A stretch of DNA of 64,000 bases from Luteolibacter algae (GCF_042683045.1 NZ_JBHUIT010000001.1:186001-250000), one strand, 5' to 3'; positions 9,573 to 18,936 are shown, counted from the stretch's first letter. Notes: generated by a model not told the origin, from the letters alone. Numbers and translations: made by a program.

Positions 9573-10223
9573 TCAGGTTTGGTTTTCCGCAGAAATACCG
9601 GTCGGGGAGCCGAGGAATTCCATCAATCGGGCGGCTATGGCAGAAGTGGCGGTCTCCATATCCAGCTTCTGGGAGGTTTCCGCTTCCAGGCAGGTCATAC
9701 TGACTCCATCAAGCCCGCAGGGAGTGATCGATAAAAACGCAGGCAACGATTGACGTGTGACATTGATCGCAAAGCCATGCATGGAGATCCATTTTCGCAC
9801 GCCAACACCGATAGAGGCGAGCTTGCGGTTTTCCACCCACACGCCCGTCAGGCCATCGCGCCTTCCCGCTTTGATGCCGAGATCGGAGCAAGCGGCGATC
9901 AGCGCATCTTCAATCAGGCGGAGATGAAGGTGAAGATCACGACCGCGGGGATTGAGATCGAGAATCGGGTAGCCGACGAGCTGGCCCGGCCCATGATAGG
10001 TCGCCTGGCCGCCACGATTTGTTTCAAAAACCGGATGTGGAAGCCCAGCGGAGCCCCGGAGAGAAGATTGGTCACGGAGGCGGCCTATGGTGTAAACCGG
10101 CTCGTGCTGAAGCAGGAAAAGCGTATCACCGCACTCCCCGGCGAGAATCTGCGCCACGGTTTCCTCCTGTAATGCCAGACCTTCGGGATAGGCGAGGAAC
10201 TCGGCTAAATTGATGATATTCAC
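9573..10223 (-). CDS. lipB: Octanoyl-[acyl-carrier-protein]-protein N-octanoyltransferase
   Basis: A 216-residue LipB that moves octanoyl from acyl-carrier protein to lipoyl domains, the first step of protein lipoylation. 'RGGQATYHGPGQLVGYPIL' occupies residues 70-88, the conserved Lys134 lies in 'KLASIGVGV', and the catalytic Cys169 is in 'SITPCGL'. Length is normal for the family. It is followed in the same direction by no lipA in this window. Upstream, 14 bases away, ends a small putative lipoprotein gene. Confidence 0.95.
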   Translation of the reverse strand: MNIINLAEFLAYPEGLALQEETVAQILAGECGDTLFLLQHEPVYTIGRLRDQSSLRGSAGLPHPVFETNRGGQATYHGPGQLVGYPILDLNPRGRDLHLHLRLIEDALIAACSDLGIKAGRRDGLTGVWVENRKLASIGVGVRKWISMHGFAINVTRQSLPAFLSITPCGLDGVSMTCLEAETSQKLDMETATSAIAARLMEFLGSPTGISAENQT

Positions 10224-10237
10224 TATGGCAGGAGGGA

Positions 10238-10423
10238 TTATGGATGCGGATTCGGGCTTTGGCTACCGTGGTGGACTTGGGTGAGTCCTTCGGAATCTTT
10301 CTGAGGGATGTATTGTTGGTCCAGCGGCATTCCGCGGGGCATTCGCTCAAGTTCTTGAGGAGAAAGGTCTGCGGTGCACGAGATAGTGGTTCCGCCAAGC
10401 AAGAGGATGAAAGCCCATTTCAT
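10238..10423 (-). CDS. Small putative lipoprotein (61 aa)
   Basis: A short open frame starting with Met-Lys-Trp, a hydrophobic stretch, and a Thr-Ile-Ser-Cys sequence that could act as a lipobox (Cys16). The remainder is polar and proline-rich with no recognised domain. The ATG at 10423 is chosen over an in-frame GTG at 10429. It fills the gap between a methyltransferase gene and lipB with short spacing on the same strand, which supports a real gene. The lipobox is imperfect (Thr at -3), so the lipoprotein call is tentative. Confidence 0.5.
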   Translation of the reverse strand: MKWAFILLLGGTTISCTADLSPQELERMPRGMPLDQQYIPQKDSEGLTQVHHGSQSPNPHP

Positions 10424-10474
10424 AAGCACGGACTATCTGGATGTGCCTGCCACGCGGCAAGGGCAAAGGGCGGG

Positions 10475-11071
10475 TCATTTCCTGCGGTAGATCGCCAGCC
10501 ATTCATCGCCCTCTCTGCCCGGGTAGCTGCGGCTTGGGACCCAGGAATGGATGCGCTCGAAATGTCCCTCAAAGTGCTGGTCGATTTCCTCAATCGTGGA
10601 ATTGAACGGCGGCCCCTGGTCTTCCTCGCCGGGCCCTTGTGGAGTGAGAAAGAAAACCCCGATGAGATGGCCCCCGGGTGGAATGAGTGCGGAACAGGCG
10701 GCGGCGTATGCCGGGCGCTGGGAGGGATCTATGGCGCAGAAGCAGGTATGCTCCCAGATGGCGGCAAAGGTTTTGCCATTTTGCCACTCTGGTTTCAGGA
10801 AATCCCCCAGGGTATAGGTTTCATCGGCTACAGTTGGAAAAGCTCTGGCGCGTGAAATGGCCTCTGGAGCCAGATCCACACCCATGGCGGAAATTCCGGC
10901 ATCAGCCAAAGCCCGCACATCGTGTCCGCTTCCACAGCCGGGGACCAATACCACTCCGTCACCCCATATTTCGCGATCCGTTTTCTCCAGGAGTTCCAGC
11001 AAAGGCGGTGCGGGATTGCCCTTTTCCCACGGAGTATCTCCGGATTTGTAGCGCTCGTTCCAGTCTGTCAT
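10475..11071 (-). CDS. TPMT-family SAM-dependent methyltransferase
   Basis: A 198-residue methyltransferase of the thiopurine S-methyltransferase family. The N terminus 'WNERYKSGDTPWEKGNPAP' is the family signature. The SAM-binding motif I is 'VLVPGCGSGHDV', followed by 'GVDLAPEAISRA'. In bacteria such proteins methylate small sulfur, selenium, tellurium or thiocyanate compounds; the substrate here is unknown. A near-complete Rossmann fold is visible with no missing motif. Confidence 0.88.
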   Translation of the reverse strand: MTDWNERYKSGDTPWEKGNPAPPLLELLEKTDREIWGDGVVLVPGCGSGHDVRALADAGISAMGVDLAPEAISRARAFPTVADETYTLGDFLKPEWQNGKTFAAIWEHTCFCAIDPSQRPAYAAACSALIPPGGHLIGVFFLTPQGPGEEDQGPPFNSTIEEIDQHFEGHFERIHSWVPSRSYPGREGDEWLAIYRRK

Positions 11072-11101
11072 AAAAGCAATTTAGTCCGGTCAAGCCGCAG
11101 G

Positions 11102-11605
11102 TCAAATCAAGCGGCGATCCAAAAGTTTCGCCCGTAGCGGATCCGCCGATTGCAGATGGGCGAGCGCAATGGCCAATGCGTCGGCAGCGTCGGAAGATGG
11201 AGTCTCAGCAAGGCCAAGCAGCGCCCTGACCATAAAGGCGACCTGCGCTTTATCCGCTGTGCCTTTGCCCACTACGGCCATTTTGATCTTTTTAGGTGAA
11301 TATTCGTATACCGGCAGACCGTAATCCGCCGCGGCAATGAGAGCAGCGGCGCGTGCAGCACCCATGGAAATGGCTGTGCGGTGGGATTGGACGAAAATAA
11401 TGCCCTCCACCGCGACTTCATCCGGCTGATATTGCTGGATGAGATTGGTCAAATGGCTCCGAATAGCGGAAAGAGCGCCGGACTGGATGATTTTCTTCGG
11501 CACATGAATGACGTCGTAAGTAATGACGGTAGGTTTGCGCGGATCTCCCTCCAGGATGGCATAGCCTGTATTGCGGACGGCGGGATCAATGGCGAGAACG
11601 CGCAT
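11102..11605 (-). CDS. ruvC: Crossover junction endodeoxyribonuclease RuvC
   Basis: A 167-residue Holliday-junction resolvase. The four acidic catalytic residues are visible: Asp7 in 'MRVLAIDP', Glu in 'VEGIIF', and two Asp in the C-terminal 'SSDAADALAIALAH'. The ATG at 11605 gives the standard N terminus; an in-frame ATG at 11632 would add nine residues. ruvA and ruvB are not adjacent. The gene diverges from the TPM-domain gene at 11724. Confidence 0.94.
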   Translation of the reverse strand: MRVLAIDPAVRNTGYAILEGDPRKPTVITYDVIHVPKKIIQSGALSAIRSHLTNLIQQYQPDEVAVEGIIFVQSHRTAISMGAARAAALIAAADYGLPVYEYSPKKIKMAVVGKGTADKAQVAFMVRALLGLAETPSSDAADALAIALAHLQSADPLRAKLLDRRLI

Positions 11606-11723
11606 GGGTGGAGTAAGCAGGCTCAAAGCCATGCATGAAAGCGGGAAATCTTCCCTTCCGGGTGCGATTGCACGACTGGCTTTTCAGCATTGTAACTTTC
11701 CGGTGCATTTAGAGACTTTCCGC

Positions 11724-12470
11724 GTGAACAAATTTTTCCTCATACTGCTGGTTTGGACTCTGTTCGCGGTGAATTCGACCGCCCAGCGGCTGCCGGATTC
11801 CGATATCCCCAAGGCTCCACTGACAGGGCTTTCTGATAAATTCGGCGTGCTCCGCAACAGTCCGTCCATTGCGGAGAGAATTGTCCAACAGCTTCAAGAG
11901 CTTAAAATCCAGCACGGCTTCCAGCTCTATCTATATATGGAGCCTTCGCTGATGGGTTCCTCGGCAATCGATCTCGCGGCGCAGCTGCAGGAGGCATGGC
12001 TACCGGATGGCGGGGGATTGGTTATCGTCTTTGAATCGGACACGAAAAAGATTGGCTTGGGCAGGCAGTTGGAAACGACGGAAGCCTCCCTGCGCAGCCT
12101 CGAAAGCGTGCCGGCGTATACGCAGGTGGAGATTATCACAAATTCTCTGATGGCGGCGAACAAAGAGCAGAATACCGAAGCCTACCTGGAGCTTCTGGTC
12201 ACAGATCTTTGCGAAAATTTCGACCAATATTTCCAACGTAAGAAGGCCCCGGCAAATAGCGACCGTTCGTTGCGACTGGCGTTGATCACCGTGGGTGCGC
12301 TTTCCTTACTGGCCCTTGCGGGCATAGGGTTGGGCTGGCTAATGGGCAAATCAGATGCGAAACAGGCGGAAACCAGAGGATTTCCCCAATACGATATCCC
12401 GGAGCGTCTGGGAGCGCCGTATGGAGGAGGGTGCGGTGGATGCCATCACTTCGGTCCACGGAATAGCTAA
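11724..12470 (+). CDS. TPM-domain membrane protein
   Basis: A 248-residue protein starting at GTG 11724, chosen because it begins a clear signal peptide ('NKFFLILLVWTLFAVNSTAQ'); no upstream in-frame ATG gives a better N terminus. A TPM domain follows, with 'FGVLRNSPSIAERIVQQLQELKIQHGF' and 'WLPDGGGLVIVF'. A membrane helix ('LALITVGALSLLALAGIGLGWL') precedes a short C-terminal tail rich in Gly and Cys ('GGGCGGCHH'). TPM proteins are poorly characterised, with roles proposed in membrane protein turnover, and Psb32 repairs photosystem II in plants. The Cys-Gly-Gly-Cys tail could bind a metal. Confidence 0.78.
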   Translation: MNKFFLILLVWTLFAVNSTAQRLPDSDIPKAPLTGLSDKFGVLRNSPSIAERIVQQLQELKIQHGFQLYLYMEPSLMGSSAIDLAAQLQEAWLPDGGGLVIVFESDTKKIGLGRQLETTEASLRSLESVPAYTQVEIITNSLMAANKEQNTEAYLELLVTDLCENFDQYFQRKKAPANSDRSLRLALITVGALSLLALAGIGLGWLMGKSDAKQAETRGFPQYDIPERLGAPYGGGCGGCHHFGPRNS

Positions 12471-12665
12471 GAAAAGCGGTAAGATTTATTCTTTTCCATC
12501 TGATTTCCAGAGATCCGTTTCTCTGTCGTCGAATGCTCTTCTCTCTGTTAGATTGTGCGTTTTTCCGCCGGAAAATAGGGCGTGGGTAGCGCTGGAATGA
12601 TTGGAATCAAAGCGGATTGAAACACGTTGACCGGATCTGTTCGGCATGCCAGTTTTTAGAGCGTA

Positions 12666-13352
12666 ATGAATTTGCTCTCCCTATCCATCGCCCCTATCGC
12701 CTTGGCGATTGTGGCTTGTGAAACGATGAACGCTCCTATCAGCAGTTCTAGTTTTGATCCTCTTCGTCCGCCAGGTAGCTCATCGCAATCCTCAAACTCC
12801 AGCTATGGTCCCGAGTATTCTCCAGGTCAGTTTGTTAGCGCGACGATTGATAACACGGCGTTCTATAAAGATAAGCCGAAGGATAATCAGGATGCCGACA
12901 AGCTCCTCGCACGCGGCACACAGATGAAAATTGTATCTGCGGACTCGAGCTATGTGAAGGTGGAGCTGGATAGTGGTGAAGTCGGCTATGTGCCATCTGT
13001 GATGGTCTCCACTGGTGCGGCCCCCGAGGTGATGCCACTGGATGGTGCGTATCAGGTTTATCCTCCGCTTCCGAATACCGGCGGCCCCCTGGAGCCTTTG
13101 CCAATCGTAGATCCGAATGGATTGCCGCCGGAGGGTGCGATCCCCGCGATCATTGACCCGGATGCTCCGATTGTTCCTGTCGCCCCGACACTTGATCCCG
13201 TCCCTGACCTAAAGCCCGTGGAAGAGGCTCCGGCTCCAACGGCTGGCGAGGCGCTTGATGCCACGACCGATGCAGCCAAGGAGGCCGCTGCTGATGCGAC
13301 TGAAGACGCTGCGGATGAGTTGAAAGAGAAGACAGCTCCGGCTGGTCAATAG
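12666..13352 (+). CDS. SH3-domain lipoprotein
   Basis: A 228-residue protein with a lipoprotein signal (Ile-Val-Ala-Cys, Cys18). A Ser-rich linker follows, then a bacterial SH3-like domain at about residues 57-115 ('ATIDNTAFY', 'LARGTQMKIV', 'YVKVELDSGEVGYVPSVMV'). A proline-rich stretch and an Ala/Asp/Glu-rich C terminus (about 195-228) probably forms a helix. SH3b domains often bind peptidoglycan, so an envelope-anchored cell-wall role is inferred. A good rho-independent terminator follows at 13380. Confidence 0.8.
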   Translation: MNLLSLSIAPIALAIVACETMNAPISSSSFDPLRPPGSSSQSSNSSYGPEYSPGQFVSATIDNTAFYKDKPKDNQDADKLLARGTQMKIVSADSSYVKVELDSGEVGYVPSVMVSTGAAPEVMPLDGAYQVYPPLPNTGGPLEPLPIVDPNGLPPEGAIPAIIDPDAPIVPVAPTLDPVPDLKPVEEAPAPTAGEALDATTDAAKEAAADATEDAADELKEKTAPAGQ

Positions 13353-13379
13353 TAGTCACTTCCAGATCTTATTTTAAAC

Positions 13380-13415
13380 AATCCCGGCGGAAAATCATCT
13401 GCCCGGGATTTTTTT
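13380..13415 (+). terminator. Rho-independent terminator after the SH3 lipoprotein gene
   Basis: AATCCCGG pairs with CCGGGATT around a 15-base loop, followed by a run of seven T. It begins 27 bases after the stop codon at 13352 and before the zincin gene. Confidence 0.8.
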
Positions 13416-13467
13416 GTGCTCCCGTATTTGGGATTGTTGCAAATGAAACGGCCGACTAAACAGTGGT

Positions 13468-13824
13468 ATGGAATTCGAAAAATTATGCGAGCTTGCTGCT
13501 GGTGAGGTGAAAATGATTGTGGATGTTTTGCCCGAAGAAGTCCGCCCACAAGCGGCAGGCTGCCCGGTTTACTACGAGGCCAAGCCTCTGGAAGGCGAAT
13601 CGATCGAAGAAGACGCTTTGGGAGTATTCCAAGGCACCCCCATCGTTGATGAGGATCAAACCGGCAATCCGCCCAGAATCCGGATATTTGTAGAAAACAT
13701 GTGGGAGTATGCCGAGCGCGATGAACAAGATTTCTTGGATGAAGTCGGCACGACCTATCTCCACGAGCTGAGTCATTATCTCGGCTGGGATGAAGAGGAA
13801 GTGGGAGAATTTGATCTGGAATAA
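13468..13824 (+). CDS. Minimal zincin metallopeptidase-family protein
   Basis: A 118-residue protein with His-Glu-Leu-Ser-His-Tyr-Leu-Gly (His99, Glu100, His103), the HExxHxxG zinc motif of the Zincin_1 family, in the usual place near the C terminus. The size matches the family. It lacks a signal peptide, so it acts in the cytoplasm; substrates are unknown. The next gene begins 19 bases downstream. Confidence 0.88.
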   Translation: MEFEKLCELAAGEVKMIVDVLPEEVRPQAAGCPVYYEAKPLEGESIEEDALGVFQGTPIVDEDQTGNPPRIRIFVENMWEYAERDEQDFLDEVGTTYLHELSHYLGWDEEEVGEFDLE

Positions 13825-13843
13825 CCGTTTTCGCTGAAATCCT

Positions 13844-14467
13844 ATGACTCCGCACCCTCCAGCACTTCCGCGTTCTCCCCAGGATCTGAAGAAGGAATCG
13901 AAACTCGATACTCTTTCGGTTCTGCACTACGTCATGAGTGGCCTCAACCTACTGATGGTTCTTTTCATCATCCTTCATGGATTGATCATGATCACCGTTT
14001 TTTCCTCCTTTATTGCTACCTCTGGCGTGGCAGAACCGGGCAGGAGCCCGAGGGCCGTTGGCTTGGATGAATTGCCTGCGCCTCAAACGGCGAACTCTGG
14101 TATTGCCGGTGAAAAAGCTCCGGAGCTAGCCGAAGAAAACGAAACGACCGGGGTAACAGAACCGCCATCCACGACGCCCGCCGCAGGAAACGGACAGTCA
14201 GCCGAGCCTGATATCCCAAAATTTGTGCTACCTATCATGTATCTGTTGTATTTTACCCTGGGGCTGGCTGGGGCGGCTCTGGCAGTGGGTAACTTTCTTT
14301 CCGGAAGGTATCTGAAACGTCGGGAAAAGCGCAGGTTTTGCACCGTGGTTGCCGCAGTCAATTGCCTGCATTTTCCTTTGGGGACAGCTCTGGGAGTCTT
14401 CACGCTAGTGACACTAACCGGCCCGGAAATGGATGAACTCTATGCGGCTCATTCAAAAGCCCGCTAG
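13844..14467 (+). CDS. Uncharacterised membrane protein
   Basis: A 207-residue protein of unknown function. Two hydrophobic segments are seen in the first half ('LNLLMVLFIILHGLIMITVF') and two more in the second half ('IMYLLYFTLGLAGAALAVGNFL', 'CLHFPLGTALGVFTLVTL'). A Pro/Glu/Thr-rich loop (about residues 65-125) separates them. A charged 'RYLKRREKRR' turn suggests cytoplasmic placement between the last helices. Its TAG overlaps the stop of the convergent MoxR gene in a CTAG palindrome. Confidence 0.7.
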   Translation: MTPHPPALPRSPQDLKKESKLDTLSVLHYVMSGLNLLMVLFIILHGLIMITVFSSFIATSGVAEPGRSPRAVGLDELPAPQTANSGIAGEKAPELAEENETTGVTEPPSTTPAAGNGQSAEPDIPKFVLPIMYLLYFTLGLAGAALAVGNFLSGRYLKRREKRRFCTVVAAVNCLHFPLGTALGVFTLVTLTGPEMDELYAAHSKAR

Positions 14468-15381
14468 GGAATGGCGGTGACGGCCAAGGCGTGCTCAATA
14501 AGCTCCATCGAGTCATGATCCTGTTCGGATAAAATTCTATGCCGCATCACCGGGGCAAAGATGGCCTGCACGTGGTCCGGATAGACTGCCGGCGCTGATT
14601 CCAGAAACGCATTAGCCCGGGCTGCTTTCAAAAGGGCCAGCGAGGCGCGGATCGAGACACTCTGGTCAGAGCCTGCCAGCTTTCTCAATTCCTCGCAGAG
14701 TGTGGTTATATAAGCCGCGATGGGTCTCGAAATCGGCAAATCCGCAGCTTTTTTCTGAAGCTTCAGGATGGTTTCCGCGTCGATTTCCAACGGAGCCGAT
14801 TTTACCTCGCCGCTTTTTCTGGAAGCGTGTGCCATGACGATCTCGATCTGCGTGGCGGCATCCGGCAGTGACATTTCCATAGATAGCAGGAATCTGTCCA
14901 GCTGTGGCTCGGGAAGCGGGAAGGTGCCTGTCGTGTGGGTATCGTTCTGGGTCGCGATGACAAGAAACGGCTTGGGTAATTGATGGCTCACTCCGTCGAT
15001 GGTTACCTGGCCTTCGTTCATGCTCTCCAGGAGGGCGGATTGGACACGCGGTGAGGTCCGGTTGATTTCATCTGCCAGCAGGCAATTTGCAAAAACGGGG
15101 CCGGGAACAAATTCCATGCTATCCCGGCTGGCGCGGAAAAGGTTGTAGCCGAGCAAATCCGCTGGAAGCAGGTCCGGAGTGAACTGAACCCGTTTGAAAA
15201 CGCCTCCGATGGAGCTTGCAAGAGTGTGGGCAAGGGTTGTTTTCCCGATTCCAGGCGCTCCTTCTATAAGGACGTGGCCATCGGCCAAAAGAGCGGTCAG
15301 AAGGAGCTTCGCGGAATTTTCCGAGCCGATTACCGTCTCGCTGAGAAGGCGAAGCAGTGGGTCAAGAGCGAATGGGTTCAT
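14464..15381 (-). CDS. MoxR-family AAA+ ATPase
   Basis: A 305-residue ATPase. The Walker A is 'GAPGIGKTTL' (41-50) and Walker B is 'LLADEINRTSPRVQSALLE', with the sensor-1 'FLVIATQND'. This matches MoxR proteins, which act as chaperones for metal-cofactor insertion or envelope complexes, usually with a DUF58 and VWA partner. Here those partners are absent and the gene instead overlaps the end of purN by 4 bases (ATGA), an unusual context. Confidence 0.92.
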   Translation of the reverse strand: MNPFALDPLLRLLSETVIGSENSAKLLLTALLADGHVLIEGAPGIGKTTLAHTLASSIGGVFKRVQFTPDLLPADLLGYNLFRASRDSMEFVPGPVFANCLLADEINRTSPRVQSALLESMNEGQVTIDGVSHQLPKPFLVIATQNDTHTTGTFPLPEPQLDRFLLSMEMSLPDAATQIEIVMAHASRKSGEVKSAPLEIDAETILKLQKKAADLPISRPIAAYITTLCEELRKLAGSDQSVSIRASLALLKAARANAFLESAPAVYPDHVQAIFAPVMRHRILSEQDHDSMELIEHALAVTAIP

Positions 15382-15959
15382 AGATTGTTCTCACTGGCAA
15401 ACTTGCTGATGGCCTCCGGATAGAGCTGATGCTCGACGATCTGGATTCTGGCATGGAGTGTTTCGGCGGTATCGTAGGGGAGGATCGGCACGACTTCCTG
15501 CTCCAGAATCGGGCCGGTATCCATGCCGGCATCCACCAGATGGACGGTGACGCCGGTTTCCGGCGCGGCGGCATCGATGGCCTGCTTCCACGCTTCCATC
15601 CCGGGAAATGCAGGTAACAGAGAGGGATGGATATTGAGAATGCGCTGGTGGTAGGCATCTAGCAGAGGCTTTTTTACCAATCTCATAAAACCGGCCAGAC
15701 ATACGAGATCAACACCTGCGCGTTTCAGCTTTGCGGCGGTTTCTTCCTGCGCCTCCTCAGGAAAGCGCGTGCGATGGGGTGAGCAATCGATGACCTCGGT
15801 ATGAATTCCCTGGGATCTTGCCCTTTCCAGAATGAAAGCATCCGGATTGTCGGATAAAACGATGGCGATTCTCGCACGGAGTTTACCTTTCTGGATGGCA
15901 TCAAAAATCGCCTGCATGTTTGAGCCGGATCCAGAGCCGAGTATTCCAAGAGTGAGCAT
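15378..15959 (-). CDS. purN: Phosphoribosylglycinamide formyltransferase
   Basis: A 193-residue GAR transformylase of purine synthesis, using 10-formyltetrahydrofolate. The N-terminal 'ILGSGSGSN' binds the phosphate. The catalytic Asn109, His111 ('NIHPSLLPAF') and Asp147 ('DAGMDTGPI') keep the spacing of the E. coli enzyme. Translation is probably coupled to the downstream MoxR gene. Confidence 0.96.
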   Translation of the reverse strand: MLTLGILGSGSGSNMQAIFDAIQKGKLRARIAIVLSDNPDAFILERARSQGIHTEVIDCSPHRTRFPEEAQEETAAKLKRAGVDLVCLAGFMRLVKKPLLDAYHQRILNIHPSLLPAFPGMEAWKQAIDAAAPETGVTVHLVDAGMDTGPILEQEVVPILPYDTAETLHARIQIVEHQLYPEAISKFASENNL

Positions 15960-16042
15960 GCCTCTGGTTTAAACGACAGCCCGGTTCTGCCAAGAAGCAA
16001 GTTCCGCGGATTTCTCCACGTTTCTATGGCTTCCCTGTCCCA

Positions 16043-16831
16043 TCAGGGCAGCAAAAAACCAAATTTCCGAGAAATTTTCTCTGCGGTGGAGAGCAGCTTT
16101 GCTCCGATATCCTCGAAACGGTCTGCTGTGATATTGAATGAGCTGCCGGTGGCCCAGATCATGGCAATCGGGTAATTGCGGTGATCACGGATAACCGTGC
16201 CGATGCAATGGCAGCCTTCGAATTCTTCTGCCATATCGATCGCGTAGCCACGTTTGCGGATGATTTCCATTTGCTCACGCATTGCTTTTTTTGTCGTGAT
16301 GGTGCGGCTGTTGAACTTGACCATGTTCAGCTTCGACATCAATTCCTCTGCTTCCTCCGGCGGAAGAAACGCCAATAATGCCTTGCCGGGAGCCCCGGAA
16401 TGGAGATTAAAGCGAGTGCCAAGATCGACGGAGAATTTAAACGGAGAGCCCCCGATGGCTTGCTCCAGTATCACTCCCGTGGTGCCTTCCAGAACGGCGA
16501 GATAAATGGAGGCATTGACCTGATCGCGCAGCTCGCGCATTTCATCTATGGATTTTTCCACCAAGTGTGAGTCTCCCATGGCGCTGGCTCCGAGGATCAT
16601 CATTTTCCGGGTGAGGTAATAGCAACGGGAAGTTTCGTCGCGTGCGATGTAGCCTTCTTCCATCAAGGTCATCGTGATCCGGTAAACGCTGTTTTTGGAA
16701 ATCGCCAAGGCATCAATGAGTTCTTTCTGCGTCAATCCCTGGGGCTTTTCAGAGAGCATTTGGAGAATGCTCAGCGCTCTTTCTAGATTGGGGACGTGGA
16801 ATTTACTCTCTGCCATGGTATGGGAAGGCAT
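16043..16831 (-). CDS. IclR-family transcriptional regulator
   Basis: A 262-residue regulator. The N-terminal winged helix-turn-helix ('LERALSILQMLSEKPQGLTQKELIDAL') is followed by an IclR effector domain with 'HLVEKSIDEMRELRDQVNASIYLAVLEG', 'LHSGAPGKALLAFLP' and a late 'GCHCIGTVIRDHRNYPIAMI'. IclR proteins often control sugar or aromatic catabolism. The target is unknown; the divergent cytochrome propeller gene starts 174 bases away. Confidence 0.93.
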   Translation of the reverse strand: MPSHTMAESKFHVPNLERALSILQMLSEKPQGLTQKELIDALAISKNSVYRITMTLMEEGYIARDETSRCYYLTRKMMILGASAMGDSHLVEKSIDEMRELRDQVNASIYLAVLEGTTGVILEQAIGGSPFKFSVDLGTRFNLHSGAPGKALLAFLPPEEAEELMSKLNMVKFNSRTITTKKAMREQMEIIRKRGYAIDMAEEFEGCHCIGTVIRDHRNYPIAMIWATGSSFNITADRFEDIGAKLLSTAEKISRKFGFLLP

Positions 16832-17005
16832 TAGTCGCCGCTGAGCGGACAGGTGTCCCGCTTTATTTTATGGAACGGAGTCAATTTGGAAAAAAGACAC
16901 AAATTTAGACTTTAGGGATAGATTTGTGACCTTTCGCCCGGTATAAATCCTGAACGTATTTTAGAGAAAAGTCGTTCTCTTCCCGAAAATAGCTCCGCAC
17001 CAACT

Positions 17006-18802
17006 TTGAAAATTATACTCCATCTGGCGATCTTTGCCTGCTCCGCATTTGTTGCGGCGGCGGAGATGTATCTATCTCCCGTGGATCTCGATGTGCTGGG
17101 AGAGTCCCGGCTTTTCGTCACCTGCGGAACAGGGAAGCGGCTGCTTGAGATGGATGCGGAGAGCTTGGAGGTGACTAGACAAATCGACTTTCCGGCGGAA
17201 TTGACCGCCACTGCAATCTCGGCGGATGGGAGCACGTTTTATGTAACGGGAGGTGTTGCCGACGGAAAAGTTTTCATCGTGGATGCCGCCTCTTGGAAGA
17301 TTACCCACACAATTGCCGCCGGGCACAGTCCGATGGCACCAGTGCTTTCGGCGGATGGCGCGAAGCTCTATGTATGCAATCGGTTCTCGAATGAAGTCTC
17401 AGTTTTCGATACCCGGTCGCGGAAACTCATTTCACAGATTCCGGTCGGACGGGAGCCGGTTTCAGCCGACTTGTCAGCTGATGGAACGATTTTGTTTGTG
17501 GCGAATCATCTCCCGGAAGGTCGCGCCGACACGGATTATACCGCCGCTGAAATATCAGCGATTGACCTTGGCCGGGAAGAAGTCGCGACAATTCCGCTGG
17601 TAAACGGAGCCGGCGGTCTGCGTGGCATCAAGGTCTCGCCGGACGGGAAATTCGTTTTGGCCACTCATTACGTGGCACGCTTTCAGGTTCCCTTGACCCA
17701 ATTGGAGCGAGGATGGGCATCCACGGATGCGGTGAGTGTGATCCGCGTCGCCGATAGGGCTTTGCTGCACACGGTTTTACTGGATGACCTGATGTTGGAC
17801 TTTCCAACCCCCTGGGCGTTGGATTTTTCAGCCAATGGAAAAAAAGTGATCGTAAGTGCCGCAGGTAGTCAGGAGATCGGAGTGGTGGATTTTCCGAAAT
17901 TGATCGAAAAGGCGGAGAGAGAAGCGGAAGCGGGGAGGTCGATGCAGGTGAGCAACGACCTTAGCTTTGCCTCCGGGATAAGAAAGAGAGTCACCCTGAA
18001 AGGAAACGGGCCGAGATCGCTATTGGTGAGTGGTCGGAAAGCTTACGTGGGAGGCTATTTCAGCGACTCTGTGGAGGTCGTGGAATTTTCGGGAGATCCC
18101 GGCGGAGAGCATCGGATCCAGGCACTGACTTCCGGACACACGCCGGATATGGCGAGACGCGGGGAAATGCTTTTCAACGATGCGCGCTTGAGTCTCCAAC
18201 AGTGGATGAGCTGTGCAACCTGTCATCCGGACGGGCGCAGCGATGCGCTGAATTGGGACCGGAGCTATGACGGAATCGGGAATCCAAAGAATGTGAAAAG
18301 CGTTTTGAATGCCGACCGGATTGCTCCGACCACGTGGATGGGGCTTTTGGACGACAGCCATGCAAGTGTCCGCTCGGCGCTCAGAAAAACCTTGTTTTCC
18401 GCGGCCCCGGAAGAGGATGCCAGAGCGCTGGATGCGTATATCGCGTCGCTGCAGCCGGTGCCCAGCCCGTATTTGGAAAATGGTGAGCCGAGTGTTTCGG
18501 CGCGTCGGGGGAAATTGCTCTTTGAAGAACTCCGGTGCGCCGGATGTCACTCCGGCGAGCTGTTTACGGACGGCAATCCGGAAGATGTAGGCACAACGGG
18601 AGCGGGGGTGGATCAGGACATGGAGGTTGTGACTCCGGCGCTGACCGAACTTTGGAGAAATGCCCCGTATCTGCACGATGGACGCGCGGCTACCGTGCGC
18701 GAGATCATCACCACCGACTCCCATGCGGATATGAAAAAACGAGCCGGAAATCTAGAAGAGACCCAGATCGATGACCTCACCGAATATTTGCTCTCACTCT
18801 GA
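17006..18802 (+). CDS. Secreted YncE-like beta-propeller with two cytochrome c motifs
   Basis: A 598-residue protein from a TTG start, chosen because it begins a clean signal peptide ('KIILHLAIFACSAFVAAA'). Residues about 30-370 carry repeated 'SADG...YVTGG / LYVCN / LFVAN' blades of the YVTN/YncE propeller type. The C-terminal third is a di-haem cytochrome c / MauG-like region with CATCH at 403 and CAGCH at 511, and a terminal 'APYLHDGRAATVREII' typical of di-haem peroxidase-like proteins. It probably acts in periplasmic electron transfer; the substrate is unknown. The HzsA-like gene follows in the same direction. Confidence 0.87.
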   Translation: MKIILHLAIFACSAFVAAAEMYLSPVDLDVLGESRLFVTCGTGKRLLEMDAESLEVTRQIDFPAELTATAISADGSTFYVTGGVADGKVFIVDAASWKITHTIAAGHSPMAPVLSADGAKLYVCNRFSNEVSVFDTRSRKLISQIPVGREPVSADLSADGTILFVANHLPEGRADTDYTAAEISAIDLGREEVATIPLVNGAGGLRGIKVSPDGKFVLATHYVARFQVPLTQLERGWASTDAVSVIRVADRALLHTVLLDDLMLDFPTPWALDFSANGKKVIVSAAGSQEIGVVDFPKLIEKAEREAEAGRSMQVSNDLSFASGIRKRVTLKGNGPRSLLVSGRKAYVGGYFSDSVEVVEFSGDPGGEHRIQALTSGHTPDMARRGEMLFNDARLSLQQWMSCATCHPDGRSDALNWDRSYDGIGNPKNVKSVLNADRIAPTTWMGLLDDSHASVRSALRKTLFSAAPEEDARALDAYIASLQPVPSPYLENGEPSVSARRGKLLFEELRCAGCHSGELFTDGNPEDVGTTGAGVDQDMEVVTPALTELWRNAPYLHDGRAATVREIITTDSHADMKKRAGNLEETQIDDLTEYLLSL

Positions 18803-18936
18803 TGACAGACCCGATGATTTTCAGATCGTGAACCCTTCCATTTCCAGTAGAATAGAATTTCCCGGAATCTGAATTTTTGTGGGAATACCCAAGCCCTTAG
18901 ACCGCAGCCGTTTCAAACCAAAATACATCGAAGACC

